Notes: generated by a model not told the origin, from the sequence alone. A stretch of DNA of 64,000 nucleotides from CAVYUC01 sp963783085 (GCA_963783085.1 CAWAMJ010000008.1:62001-126000); one strand, 5' to 3'; positions 18,194 to 29,132 are shown, counted from the stretch's first letter. A program made the numbers and translations.

Positions 18194-18288
18194 AAAAATC
18201 CACCTGTTTTTACCCTGAAATCCTTGAAGGAAACAGGTGGATTTTTCTCCTGACTCCCTTCAGGAACGGGGTAAATCAGGAGAAAAAT
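18194..18288. promoter_or_regulatory. Two overlapping perfect hairpins sharing one arm segment
   Basis: AAAAATCCACCTGTTT (18194-18209) pairs perfectly with AAACAGGTGGATTTTT (18231-18246). ATTTTTCTCCTGA (18241-18253) pairs perfectly with TCAGGAGAAAAAT (18276-18288). The two stems share 18241-18246, so both cannot be complete at once. The loops are also rough inverted copies of each other (TTTACCCTGAAATCCTTGAAGG and CCCTTCAGGAACGGGGTAAA). It lies in the leader of the oxidoreductase and also downstream of the LuxR-type gene, so it may act as terminator, attenuator or both. Confidence 0.6.
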
Positions 18289-18498
18289 CAAGATTCAAAT
18301 AGAATCCGTTAATAATCATGTTGGTTTTTCGATTTACCCATGAAATATACAAAAACATTTTATACGCTTTGTACTGAAACAGATTGAACTATTCGATGCA
18401 CTTGTCAATCCACGGGAAAGAAATGAAATTGAAATGAGCGAGATTTTGCAATCATTTCTTTGAATCGGAGTGTTTCGCCAGACCCTGTTTATTTAGTT

Positions 18499-19275
18499 TC
18501 ATATCACTCCTTCCCTGACGCACCGGGCAATCAGTTCAGCAATGTTTTTGCAATACGCCTTGTGAAGGATGTTTTTTTTATGTGTATTCACCGTGTGGGG
18601 CGACAAATACAGTTCATCAGCAATTATATGGAAATCTTTCCCCTCAGCAATTTTCTCAATAATCGCTGATTTCTCTCGTGTAAATAGTTCGTTACAACTT
18701 TCATTCAGCAACCTGAATTCATTCTCCGCGGCCAGTGAATACCAGGACGACCGGTTATAGCTTATAAATGAAATCCGGTGATCTACCTGGACATTAAGAT
18801 GGGAGATATCGGTATGGATGCACAGTAATTTTTGGATCTTACCATCTTTTGAAAGCAAAAGAGCTTTTGCCTGATGGAGGATCGTTTTATAGATTCCGTT
18901 TCTATTCCTCAGACGCATTACATATACTACTTTATAGGAAGAGATATCTTTTCGCGGAATTCTATGGTAAAAAAAATCTGCTGCTTTCTGCTCCAATTCC
19001 GGCAATTTTTGCATATCCTCCGGATGCACGGCATGAAGTATTTTTGTTATTGTTAAATCTTTCGAATGAATTCCCAGATAAGAAACAACAGATTCGCTAA
19101 CCTGTTCCAGTTGAAGGTTCACAAAATTCAATATGAAACAATAAAAATTTCCGGCCGAAAATAAATTCGGAAGCTGACCAGTTGGTTTAAATGAAATCTT
19201 CTTCTCCGACGGATTGGAGATACAGTGATGGGTACGCCATACACCTAGAACCTCAGCTGTATTTACGGTTTCCAT
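18499..19275 (-). CDS. LuxR-family transcriptional regulator with PAS-like domain
   Basis: This is a 258-residue cytoplasmic protein. The C-terminal about 60 residues form a LuxR-type helix-turn-helix: LFTREKSAIIEKIAEGKDFH then IIADELYLSPHTVNTHKKNI and LHKAYCKNIAELIARCV. The middle (residues about 60-165) has PAS-fold character (VSYLGIHSKDLTITKILHAV, HPEDMQKL, followed by YVMRLRNRNGIYKTI and CIHTDISHL), typical of Bacteroidota PAS-LuxR sensors. It lies 361 bp upstream of the Tat oxidoreductase on the same strand, so it may regulate it, but the double hairpin lies between. The ligand or signal is unknown. Confidence 0.85.
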   Translation of the reverse strand: METVNTAEVLGVWRTHHCISNPSEKKISFKPTGQLPNLFSAGNFYCFILNFVNLQLEQVSESVVSYLGIHSKDLTITKILHAVHPEDMQKLPELEQKAADFFYHRIPRKDISSYKVVYVMRLRNRNGIYKTILHQAKALLLSKDGKIQKLLCIHTDISHLNVQVDHRISFISYNRSSWYSLAAENEFRLLNESCNELFTREKSAIIEKIAEGKDFHIIADELYLSPHTVNTHKKNILHKAYCKNIAELIARCVREGVI

Positions 19276-19474
19276 GAAGTAAAAATTTAACCATATTATT
19301 TACTTCAATTATACAAAACCACACATCGAAATTTAGAATACCTAATATTGTTATTTTCTGCGGACTGAATTTGTGTAAATTTATTCAAATAAAACACCTT
19401 TGCCGTGACAAACTGATTTTCTCCTCACGAAAATCATTGATTCATTCTTCTAAAAAATTGTGAAAAAATCGACT

Positions 19475-22400
19475 ATGAAAAAGTTTACTTTGCACCTTCT
19501 TTTCCTGGGATTCTTATTTTCAATTATACATGATGGATATTCACACTCATCCAAAAATCAGGATATGGTTATTGAAGATAATACTTCCTTTGTTACCACA
19601 TGGAAAACGGATAATCCAGGTACTTCCAATAATTCATCCATTAGAATCCCTACTTATGGCTATGGTTACAACTACCATGTAGACTGGGACAATCACGGTA
19701 TTTTAGATGAATTTAACCTGACTGGTTCGGTAATTCACGACTTTGGCAGCCCCGGAACATATACAATCCGGATAAGGGGTACATTTCCACAAATTTATTT
19801 TTACTACAACACCGACAGAGAAAAAATTCTCTCTGTCGATCAGTGGGGGGATATTTCCTGGCGTTCCATGGAACGGGCCTTTTACGGCTGCGTTAATTTG
19901 GTTGTAAATGCTACCGATGCTCCGGATCTTTCCAATGTGAGCAATATGTCGTATATGTTTACCGGCACCCGAGTTTTAATCAGAATATTACCATTGGGAT
20001 TTACGCCGGTGAACAATATGTCAGGCATGTTTCAATCGCAATTGCCTTCAACCAGGATATTGGAGGTTGGAATGTCAGCCAGGTTACAAATATGGGAAAC
20101 ATGTTTTATAATACAACTTCTTTTAATGAAAACATTGGAAGTTGGAATGTTGCCCGGGTGGAAAATATGTATAGCATGTTTCAAAATGCAACTTCTTTTA
20201 ACCAGGACATCGGAAATTGGAATGTCAGCCAGGTAATCAACATGGGTGTTATGTTTTACAATGCAACTTCTTTTAACCAAAACATTGGAAATTGGGATGT
20301 TACCAAGGTACAGTATATGGATTACATGTTTTATAATGCTCTTTCTTTTAATCAAGACATTGGAAGTTGGAATGTTGGTGAGGTAAGAGGTATGTATCGC
20401 ATGTTTTCTGGAGCATCTGCCTTTAATCAGAATATCGGAAGTTGGGATGTCAGTCAGGTAATCCATATGACACAAATGTTTTATTTTGCAATTTCTTTTA
20501 ATCAGGATATAGGAAACTGGAATGTTGTCAAGGTTACAAATATGGATGGCATATTCCTTGGCGCATCTACCTTCAACAAGGACATTGGAAATTGGGATGT
20601 CAGCAATGTAACAAATATGTATAGTATATTTCAAAATGCAATTTCTTTTAACCAGGACATCGGAAACTGGAATGTCAGCCAGGTTACAAATATGGGAAAC
20701 ATGTTTTATAATGCAACTTCTTTTAACCAGAACATTGGAAACTGGGATGTTAGCCAGGTTACAAATATGGGATATATGTTTTATAATACTCGTTCTTTTA
20801 ATCAGAACATCGGAAATTGGAATGTCAGCCAGGTAACCAACATGGGTGGTATGTTTCAATCTGCAACTGCCTTTAATCAGGATATTGGAGGTTGGAATGT
20901 TAGCCAGGTAACTAATATGTCAAGAATGTTTTATAATGCAAATTCCTTTAACCAAAACATCGAAAATTGGGATGTAAGTCAGGTTACAAATATGGAAAAC
21001 ATGTTTTATAACGCAACTAATTTTAACCAGAACATTGGGAATTGGGATGTCAGCAAGGTTACAAATATGTATTGTATGTTTTATCGGGCAATTAATTTTA
21101 ACCAGAACATCGGAAGTTGGAATGTCAGTGAGGTAACCAACATGGCAGGTATGTTTTATTATACAACTTCTTTTAACCAGGATATCGGAAACTGGAATGT
21201 TGGACAGGTAGCTAATATGGCCAGTATGTTTTATTATGCAAGTTCTTTTAACCAGAACATTGAAAATTGGGATGTCAGTCAGGTAACCCACATGGGTGGA
21301 ATGTTTCAAAATGCAAGTTCCTTTAATCAGGACATTGGAAATTGGGATGTTGCCAAGGTACAGTATATGAATTACATGTTTTATAATGCAACTTCTTTTA
21401 ACCAGGATATCGGAAGTTGGGATGTTGGCAAGGTACTATACATGCATCAAATATTTTCAGGGGTTACTCTTTCTACTGAAAACTATGATAATTTACTCAT
21501 AGGCTGGAGCGCCCAAAATTTACAGCCCAATGTAAATTTCCATGGGGGTTACAGCACCTATTGTACAGGAGCAGCCGAACGGCAAAAAATAATCGATGAC
21601 TTTAACTGGAACATAACAGATGGAGGAGTAGCCGGCATTACTTTAAACGTGGAAAATCTGCCGGATATTAATGAACCCTGTGAGGTTACATCCATAACAG
21701 AGCCAACTGCTCTTGATTGTGCCGGAAATATAATCATAGCATCCACAGCCGCCCCGTTAACTTTTACTGAGCAGGGAACCTACACAATTACCTGGACATA
21801 CGATGACGGAAACGAAAATATTGTCACGCAAACGCAGAATGTAATAGTTGACGATGATACGTCACCAACAGTGGTAGTTCAAAATATTACCTTAGATTTG
21901 GGTGCTTCCGGTAATGCATCAATTGTTGCCGGTGATATTGATAATAATTCATCTGACAACTGCGGAATTGCCACAATGGAACTTTCCAAAACAGCATTTG
22001 GCTGTTCAAATGTCGGAACCAATCAGGTGACGCTGACGGTAACGGATGTCAATGGCAATTCAGCTGCCGAAACAGCCACTGTACTTGTTAACGATGTCAC
22101 ACCTCCAACGGTGTTAACCAAAAACATTTCGGTTGATTTGGATGAAACCGGCAATGTTTCCATTGTAGCAGCAGACGTAGATGACGGCTCAACCGATGCA
22201 TGTGGAATTACCTCCTTGAGTGTGTCGCCCGATGCATTTACCTGTGCGGATGTTGGTGAAAATACAGTGACATTAACTGTAACCGATGTAAACGGAAACT
22301 CAGCTGCCGGAACAGCCATCGTAATTGTTAACGATGTCACACCTCCAACGGTGTTAACCAAAAACATTTCGGTTGATTTGGATGAAACCGGCAATGTTTC

Positions 22401-25400
22401 CATTGTAGCAGCAGACGTAGATGACGGCTCAACCGATGCATGTGGAATTACCTCCTTGAGTGTGTCGCCCGATGCATTTACCTGTGCGGATGTTGGTGAA
22501 AATACAGTGACATTAACTGTAACCGATGTAGACGGAAACTCAGCTGCCGGAACAGCCATCGTAATTGTTAACGATGTCACACCTCCTACGGTGCTGACCA
22601 AAAACATTTCGGTTGATTTAGATGCAACAGGAAACATATCGATAACCGCAGCAGATGTGGATGACGGCTCAACTGATGCATGTGGAATTGCCTCCTTGAG
22701 CGTGTCGCCTGATGCATTTACCTGTTCGGAAGTGGGTACAAATACAGTGACATTAACTGTAACCGATGTAAACGGAAATGTAGCTGAAGGTGCAGCTTCT
22801 GTAACTGTAAATGATGTTACGCAGCCGGTAGTACTGACCAAAAACATTTCAGTTGAGCTGGATGCAACAGGATATGCATCCATCACTGCCGCTGATGTGG
22901 ATGACGGCTCAGCCGATGCATGCGGAATTGCCTCCTTGAGCGTATCACCCGATGCATTTACCTGTGCGGATGTTGGTGAAAATACAATAACATTAACTGT
23001 GATCGATGTAAACGGAAATGTAGCTGAAGGTGCAGCTTCTGTAACTGTAAATGATGTTACGCAGCCGGTAGTTTTGACCAAAAACATTTCAGTTGAGCTG
23101 GATGCAACAGGAAACGCATCCATCACTGCCGCTGATGTGGATGACGGCTCAACCGATGCCTGCGGAATTGCCTCCTTGAGCGTATCACCCGATGCATTTA
23201 CCTGTGCGGATGTTGGTGAAAATACAATAACATTAACTGTGATCGATGTAAACGGAAATCTAGCTGAAGGTGCAGCTTCTGTAACTGTAAATGATGTTAC
23301 GCAGCCGGTAGTTTTGACCAAAAACATTTCAGTTGAGCTGGATGCAACAGGAAACGCATCCATCACTGCCGCTGATGTGGATGACGGCTCAACCGATGCA
23401 TGTGGAATTGCCTCCTTGAGCGTGTCACCTGATGCATTTACCTGTTCGGAAGTGGGTACAAATACAGTGACATTAACTGTAACCGATGTAAACGGAAATT
23501 CAGCTGCCGGAACAGCCACCATAACTGTCAACGATGTCACACCTCCAACGGTGCTGACCAAAAACATTTCGGTTGATTTGGATGAAACCGGCAATGTTTC
23601 CGTTGTAGCAGCAGACGTAGATGACGGCTCAACCGATGCATGTGGAATTGCAACCCGTTCACTCGACATTACCAGTTTCAGTTGTGCAAATGTGGGAACA
23701 CCTGTAACAGTTGAACTGACTGTCATTGATGTTAACGGAAATTTTGCATCCGAAACAGCAGATGTGACGGTGGAAGACAAAATTGCACCCAATGTTGTTA
23801 CCCAAAACATCACCGTTCAGCTGAATGCCACCGGTAATATAACCATAGCAGAAAATGCGGTTGACAATGGTTCTTCAGATGCCTGCGGAGGTTTGACATT
23901 TGATACCGATATCACCAGCTTTGATTGTTCTAATGTGGGAGTAAATGATGTGGTGCTGACCGTAACGGATGTAAACGGAAACAGCGCAACAGCTGCGGCA
24001 ACAGTAACCGTTGAGGATGTTACTCCGCCAACTGTGCTGACCAAAAACATTTCGGTTGATTTGGATGAAACCGGCAATGTTTCCATTGTAGCAGCAGACG
24101 TAGATGACGGTTCAAACGATGCCTGCGGGATTGCCTCCATGAGCGTGTCGCCTGATGCATTTGACTGCTCAAATGTCGGGGCCAATGAGGTGACGCTGAC
24201 TGTAACCGATGTGAACGGTAATTTAGCTACCGGAACCGCAACAGTCACAGTTAAACTTCGCCCCACTACTTTGGTTATCAATCCACCATTTTCCGGGCAA
24301 TATTCCGACGAGGTAATTTTATCGGCATCATTAACCGACAATTATTCAGGCAATCCCATTGCTGAAAAAACTTTACAGTTTCGGCTGGGAACACAAATTG
24401 CTTCTGCAGTTACGGAGGCGGATGGAACAGCAAAAACATCCATCATCATAGATCAGAGCCCGGGAAGTAAAAATTACGTTGTAATGTTTGAGGAAATTTG
24501 TCCCTATGCTGCCGCAACAGCCAGTGAAACTTTTACAGTGAATCCGGAGCCGGCATGCTACGTATACACTGGTCCGGTTTATTCCGCAACCTCCTCGGCC
24601 ACCAGCAGCAAAGTTACCCTGGTGCTCACGGCAACGATTTATGAAACGGATGATAATTTGCAGGGAGATATCAGCAAAGCCTCAGTACAATTTTATAACG
24701 AAAACGCTCCGATCGGAGGTATTCTGCATCCGGTGCCGGATCCCAATTATCCTTCAACAGGCTATGTTTCGCTCGAACATACCTTCGATATTGGCAATTC
24801 TTCTGCTGAGAATTACGAAGTTTCATTGAAGATTAATGGTTGTTATACCAATAATATAAATTGTTCCGACCCTGCAATTATCAATATTTATAAGCCGGAC
24901 GGAGACTTTATAACCGGAGGTGGATTTATTACAGAACTTGAATCTTACGGAGCCTATGCCGCGAATGCAGGCATGAAAACGAATTTTGGTTTTAATGTGA
25001 AATTCAACAAAAACGGGAAAAATTTGATTGGAAAAATGACAGTCAATGTGCGAAGAATGGAACAGGATGGTATCCATATCTACAGGTTCAAAACAAACTC
25101 CACCCAGTCGCTGGGGGTAAATCCGGGAGGAATCGATGCATGTCATCTTGCAGAATTTACCAGTAAAGCCAATTTAACCGATGTGACGGATCCATTGAAC
25201 CCATTGGAAATTACAGGAAACCTGCAATTGCGTACCACATTAACAGACTGCGGCGAACCGGGAAATAACGACAGGATTGGAATTACTATCTGGAACAGCG
25301 ACATCTTGCTGTTTTCCAGCAACTGGAATGGAACAGAAACAGTAGAGCAGGTACTTGACGGTGGTAACCTAAGGGTACATTCCTCATCCGGTATAAATGA

Positions 25401-25692
25401 AAATAAATCCGGTGATGTTTTTAATGAAACGTTGCTGCCAAATCAACGAATTGATGTTCAACTTTATCCAAATCCCTCCACCGGTTTGGTGAACATTGAT
25501 TTTGGTTCTTTCGAAATTTCTCAAGATGATGTGTTAATGATGAGCATAACCGGTGAAGAAGTTTTTCGACAAGCGTATTTAAAAACAAATAAAGTTTTGG
25601 TTGATTTGAAGGATCAAAAAACCGGTGTTTACATGGTAAGGCTGGAATTTGACGGAATGCATGTCTATAAAAAAATAATTCTCAAGAAGTAA
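19475..25692 (+). CDS. Giant secreted repeat protein (DUF285/BspA-like + Ig/HYR-like repeats + T9SS tail), frame-broken near 5' end
   Basis: This is one gene of about 2070 codons that is split by indels. The ATG at 19475 (a GTG at 19460 is also possible) starts a signal peptide (MKKFTLHLLFLGFLFSIIHD) and reads to about 19975. Between 19975 and 20038 the repeat pattern can be kept only by changing frame four times, each equal to a missing base. From about 20040 the frame is open to 25692. Domains: about 20 DUF285-type 25-residue repeats, a linker, ten Ig/HYR-like 80-residue repeats, a further Ig-like segment, a DGDFITGGGFI domain, and a type IX secretion C-terminal domain (LYPNPSTGLVNIDFG, ending VYKKIILKK). 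It is likely surface-anchored or released and may act in adhesion. No neighbour suggests a more specific role. Confidence 0.85.
19955..21445 (+). repeat. About 20 tandem 75-bp DUF285 repeats
   Basis: The unit is 25 residues with pattern F-N-x-x-I-x-x-W-x-V-x-x-V-x-x-M-x-x-M/I-F-x-x-A/T-x-S. Nineteen units from about 20047 keep exact 75-bp length; the first unit lies in the frame-broken stretch. Units alternate between N-Q-D-I and N-Q-N-I versions. Confidence 0.9.
21867..24255 (+). repeat. Ten tandem 240-bp Ig/HYR-like repeats
   Basis: The unit is 80 residues, each opening with a (P/Q)P-x-V-L-T-K-N-I-S-V element and containing D-D-G-S-x-D-A-C-G-I, an F-x-C pair of cysteines and T-L-T-V-x-D-V-N-G-N. 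Copies at 22081-22320 and 22321-22560 differ by only a few bases, as do those at 22801-23040 and 23041-23280, which indicates recent duplication or conversion. Two conserved cysteines per unit suggest a disulfide in each domain. Confidence 0.9.
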
Positions 25693-25697
25693 GACAA

Positions 25698-25734
25698 AAA
25701 AAACAGGAGTTTTTATACGGAACTCCTGTTTTTT
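25698..25734. terminator. Bidirectional terminator hairpin
   Basis: AAAACAGGAGTT pairs with AACTCCTGTTTT around an 8-nt loop, with A-runs before and T-runs after. It sits between the convergent repeat-protein gene and cysH and can serve both. Confidence 0.85.
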
Positions 25735-25827
25735 CAACGGTAACAATAAAAGGGAGTTTTATTATCCGGATGTGGAATCATTTCATATCTGATAAAACGA
25801 TCCCGATTGACTAAAGCAACATTCGCC

Positions 25828-26562
25828 TCATTTATCCCGGGAAATATGCAACCCGCACTCTTTGCCGGAGTTTTGTTCCCACCACCAGCGACCGGCACGG
25901 AAATTTTCGCCGGGACGAATGGCGCGCGTGCAGGGTTCACAGCCGATGCTCACAAATCCGCGATCGTGAAGTGCATTGTAGGGAACGTTGTTTTCTTTGA
26001 CATATGTTTTGACGTCGTCGAGACTCCACTCCAGCAACGGATTGTATTTGATGATTTGGTTGCCTTCGTCCCACTCGAATTCTTTCAAACCATTGCGGTT
26101 TTCCGATTGCGAGGCCCGCAAACCGGTCACCCAGATTTCTTTTCCTTCCAAAGCTCTCTTCAGCGGAATTACTTTGCGAATAAAGCAGCATTCCTTTCGG
26201 TTTTCCACCGATTCATAAAAACTGAATGGCCCTTTTTTCTTCAGCATTTCTTCCACTTTATCAGCAGGCGGAAAATACGCTTTTATCTCTTTTTTATATT
26301 TTTCAACGGTGCTGCGGTAAACTTTGTAGGTTTCTTCAAACATGCGCCCGGTATCGAGCGTAATGATTTCCACCGGAATGTCGTCACGACAAATAATGTC
26401 GGTCACCACCTGGTCTTCGTAGCCAAAGCTGGTAGTAAAAATGACTTTCCCGGGATGCTTTTCAGCTAAATATTTTAGTTTTTGCCCGATGGTCCTCCCC
26501 TCCAATTCCTCATTCAGGAACTCAACTGATTCTTTCCCTTCCATTGCAATCTTCATTGTCAT
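25828..26562 (-). CDS. cysH: Phosphoadenylyl/adenylyl-sulfate reductase (APS type)
   Basis: This cytoplasmic enzyme reduces activated sulfate to sulfite in assimilation. The 244-residue protein has the PP-loop-derived TTSFGYEDQVVTDII, the TLDTGRMFEETY segment, and both cysteine pairs that bind a [4Fe-4S] cluster: ECC (Cys125, Cys126) and CEPC (Cys208, Cys211). The catalytic Cys236 lies in KECGLH near the C-terminus. The cluster motif indicates the APS-using type rather than PAPS-only, although both can be used. It lies 6 bp after the rlmI-like gene on the same strand; the ATP sulfurylase genes are not in the window. The start may be the ATG at 26562 or the third codon at 26556. Confidence 0.95.
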   Translation of the reverse strand: MTMKIAMEGKESVEFLNEELEGRTIGQKLKYLAEKHPGKVIFTTSFGYEDQVVTDIICRDDIPVEIITLDTGRMFEETYKVYRSTVEKYKKEIKAYFPPADKVEEMLKKKGPFSFYESVENRKECCFIRKVIPLKRALEGKEIWVTGLRASQSENRNGLKEFEWDEGNQIIKYNPLLEWSLDDVKTYVKENNVPYNALHDRGFVSIGCEPCTRAIRPGENFRAGRWWWEQNSGKECGLHISRDK

Positions 26563-26568
26563 TACTTT

Positions 26569-27759
26569 TTATTCCACAAATAAAACCAATCCTTTTAAAT
26601 ATTCGCCCTCAGGATGGTAAATATTAACCGGGTGGTCGACAGGCTGCGAAAGCTGGTGCAATATTCTGACGTTTCTGCCGGAAATGGCCGCCGCCGAAAA
26701 CACGGCTTCCCGGAACCGTTCTTTCGAAACCACCTGCGAACACGAAAACGTGAACACAATTCCACCGCTCCTGATTTGTTCAAATGCGCGCGTATTGATT
26801 CGTTTGTATCCCTGCAACGCCTGATGCAGCGCGTTCCGGTGTTTGGCAAATGCCGGCGGGTCGAGGATGATTAAATCATATTTGTCTTTGATGTCTTTTA
26901 AATATTCGAAACCATCGGCGGTAAATGCCTTGTGACGCGAATCGCCCGGAAAATTCAGCTCCATGTTTTCGTCAGTCAGGTCGATGGCTTTTGCCGATGA
27001 ATCTACCGAATGGACCATCCGGGCGCCACCCTGCATGGCATAAAATGAAAATCCGCCGGTGTAACAAAACATGTTCAGCACGTGGCGGTTTTGGGCGTAT
27101 TTTTGAACCAGCGAACGGTTTTCGCGCTGGTCGATAAAAAAGCCGGTTTTCTGCCCTTCTTCCCAATCAACCTTGAATTTCAACCCGTTTTCCATTACCA
27201 CATTTTCATGGCTTTTGCCGAATAAAAATCCATCTTCCGGTTGAATATCGGCTTTGAACGGCAGCGTTTTTGCGCTTTTGTCGTAAACTGCAGCCAACCT
27301 GCCTCCCAAAACTTCTTTCAGCGCTTTAACCAGTTCTTCGCGAATGAGATACATACCTACCGAATGCATTTGCATCACTGCCGTGCCGTTGTAAAAATCG
27401 ACAATTAATCCTGGCAAACCGTCGCCTTCAGCATGAATTAAACGAAAAACATTTGTCGATTCGTCGGTTCCAAAACCGAGCGACTGCCGGTAATTCCAGG
27501 CGCGTTCAATTTTATCTTTCCAGAAATCGTAATCCGGGATTACATCAGCAAATGAGACAATCCGCACGGCTATGGAACCGATCTGGTAATGCCCGATTCC
27601 CAGAAACTCATCTTTATTGGAATAAACTTCCACCAAATCGCCTTCGGTAAGATTGCCGTACACTTTTTTTATGGCGCCTGAAAACACCCACGGATGAAAC
27701 CGCTTCAGCGACTGGTCTTTTCCGGATTTTAGAACAATTTTCGTATAGTTTCCGGCCAT
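26569..27759 (-). CDS. rlmI: Class I rRNA methyltransferase, RlmI-like (23S rRNA cytosine)
   Basis: The 396-residue protein begins with a PUA domain (KIVLKSGKDQSLKRFHPWVF, GDLVEVYSNKDEFLGIGHYQ), followed by the RlmI insert and a Rossmann methyltransferase domain: NVLNMFCYTGGFSFYAMQGG is the SAM-binding motif and YDLIILDPPAFAKHRN the catalytic-site motif, with FTFSCSQ later. In E. coli the homologue forms m5C1962 in 23S rRNA. Its stop is 6 bp before cysH and its ATG is 2 bp from the exonuclease stop, so the genes are co-transcribed. The gene symbol is by family resemblance. Confidence 0.9.
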   Translation of the reverse strand: MAGNYTKIVLKSGKDQSLKRFHPWVFSGAIKKVYGNLTEGDLVEVYSNKDEFLGIGHYQIGSIAVRIVSFADVIPDYDFWKDKIERAWNYRQSLGFGTDESTNVFRLIHAEGDGLPGLIVDFYNGTAVMQMHSVGMYLIREELVKALKEVLGGRLAAVYDKSAKTLPFKADIQPEDGFLFGKSHENVVMENGLKFKVDWEEGQKTGFFIDQRENRSLVQKYAQNRHVLNMFCYTGGFSFYAMQGGARMVHSVDSSAKAIDLTDENMELNFPGDSRHKAFTADGFEYLKDIKDKYDLIILDPPAFAKHRNALHQALQGYKRINTRAFEQIRSGGIVFTFSCSQVVSKERFREAVFSAAAISGRNVRILHQLSQPVDHPVNIYHPEGEYLKGLVLFVE

Positions 27760-27761
27760 CT

Positions 27762-28334
27762 TCAGTTGTTGGAAAAATTTTCATAGATTTTCAAAGGCAC
27801 CCAGGCATCGGTAGCTGCATAGACTTGCTGCGCCTCGGTAAGCTCATCGGCTTCCCAGTTCGACAACTGCTGCGATTTTGAAATCCGGAACCCTAAAACA
27901 ATAGCTGCCATTTTTTTCAGGCTGAAGTTTTGAATGCCCACATCTTTGGCATGATCCTGCAGTTCTATAAAGCCCTGCGGTTCGAAATTGCTGATATCGC
28001 GCAAGGCTTTTATATCATCGCGAATGGCTACGCCAGGTTTGATAATTTCGGGATTGGTTAATATATTTTTGATTTCTTCGGGTAAGCCAACTTTGTTTAT
28101 CCGTAACAAAAAAGCACAATCAACTGTGGAAAGCTGCAACAGTGCCACTTTGTTTGATTTTCCTTTCTTAAAAGAAGGACGGGTTTCGGTGTCGAACCCC
28201 ACTATCTTTTGTTTCGCAAGTTTTTTAGCTACCTGTTTTATTTGTTCAAAACTATCGACAACCACGATTTTACCTTCAAACCATTTTAACGGCAAATCGG
28301 TCAATTCTTCTTTTGAAATACTTTCTTTAAACAT
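27762..28334 (-). CDS. DEDDy-type 3'-5' exonuclease domain protein (RNase D-like)
   Basis: This is a single exonuclease domain of about 190 residues. Exo I is VGFDTETRP (D-x-E), Exo II lies in PGVAIRDDIKAL (conserved Asp), and Exo III in YAATDAWVPLKIYE (Y-x-x-x-D), which fits the DEDDy group. A helicase or HRDC domain is absent, so it is not a full RNase D. The frame opens at an ATG at 28349, but the ATG at 28334 (MFKESISKEELTD) overlaps the upstream DUF5063 gene by 8 bp and looks better. The likely role is RNA or DNA trimming, with no direct evidence of substrate. Confidence 0.85.
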   Translation of the reverse strand: MFKESISKEELTDLPLKWFEGKIVVVDSFEQIKQVAKKLAKQKIVGFDTETRPSFKKGKSNKVALLQLSTVDCAFLLRINKVGLPEEIKNILTNPEIIKPGVAIRDDIKALRDISNFEPQGFIELQDHAKDVGIQNFSLKKMAAIVLGFRISKSQQLSNWEADELTEAQQVYAATDAWVPLKIYENFSNN

Positions 28335-28959
28335 TCTCACTCTCCTCATTACTATCGGCGCCCCAGAATTTATCGAGCCACTCCGGATTACCGGTCCCGG
28401 GTTGCGCCGTATTTTCGCTGTTGCTGTCGTTAAAGTCTGTGTTGCTGTACACGAGCATGTGCACCGCGCGCATCACATTAACCAGCCGCTGTCCCCAAAA
28501 ATCTTCGAAATGATAAATACAATCGGACAACGCATCGTTCATAATTGCTTCGTCGCCTAAACTGTACGCGCTTAAAAAATCCTTCAAATCCTGGTAAATA
28601 TCCATCAAACTCTCCGAAATACTGGCAGTCACCATTTCTTCGCCAAACTGGATGTTCGGGTCGAAAACCTCGTAATAGCTGTCGTGTTCGTTCAACAATT
28701 GTAACCATTTCCGGTGCAGCATGCTGTAATCGAGTTCAGTAACATATTTCTCCAACTCTTCATCGAGCATTTTTTCGGTAGCGGGCAACAACGTTGCTTT
28801 TAAATACAAAAGCGGCAAAATTCGCTGGAGCATTTTCAGGTTATCTTCCACGGAAAATTTATTCACTTTTTCCATCCGGCTGCAGAATTCGTTGGCAACA
28901 GTCACAAACTCAACCACATTTTTCGAATAAACAACCTGATTTAAATTATCCCCACTCAT
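28327..28959 (-). CDS. DUF5063 family protein
   Basis: A 210-residue, acidic, helical protein without signal peptide. The opening (VYSKNVVEFVTVANEFCSRM) and the middle (HDSYYEVFDPNIQFGEE, SISESLMDIYQDLKDFLSAY) match the DUF5063 family, which is widespread in Bacteroidota and of unknown function. The last about 35 residues are Asn/Ser/Glu-rich and probably disordered. It heads the operon exonuclease-rlmI-cysH on the minus strand, with an 8-bp overlap to the exonuclease. The ATG at 28959 is the only good start. Confidence 0.8.
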   Translation of the reverse strand: MSGDNLNQVVYSKNVVEFVTVANEFCSRMEKVNKFSVEDNLKMLQRILPLLYLKATLLPATEKMLDEELEKYVTELDYSMLHRKWLQLLNEHDSYYEVFDPNIQFGEEMVTASISESLMDIYQDLKDFLSAYSLGDEAIMNDALSDCIYHFEDFWGQRLVNVMRAVHMLVYSNTDFNDSNSENTAQPGTGNPEWLDKFWGADSNEESENV

Positions 28960-29132
28960 AAATATCCTTCAAATATTAATCCGCAAAAGTATAAAAAGAT
29001 TTTCAAGAAATTGTATTACATAAAAACCGGGCCACCGGTAACTATGTCCGAATAGCGTAAAGCCGGATGGTTGGCAACTCGGCAGCAAAACAGGACTAAA
29101 CGCCCGTTGCACGCTGAATTTCCCCCGCATTT

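Noticed and set aside
20032..20859. A 275-residue minus-strand frame with I-S-D-V-L-V-K-R repeats
   Set aside because: Antisense of the 75-bp DUF285 repeats, with the same period and no independent coding evidence.
22023..23813. A 596-residue minus-strand open frame opposite the Ig/HYR-like repeats
   Set aside because: It is the shadow of the repeated, biased codons of the plus-strand gene; it is itself periodic and has no family or signal features.
25828..28959. A dedicated sulfatase-to-sulfur-assimilation operon with cysH
   Set aside because: cysH is co-directional with rRNA methyltransferase and exonuclease genes, not with the sulfatases; proximity of sulfur genes is probably coincidence.
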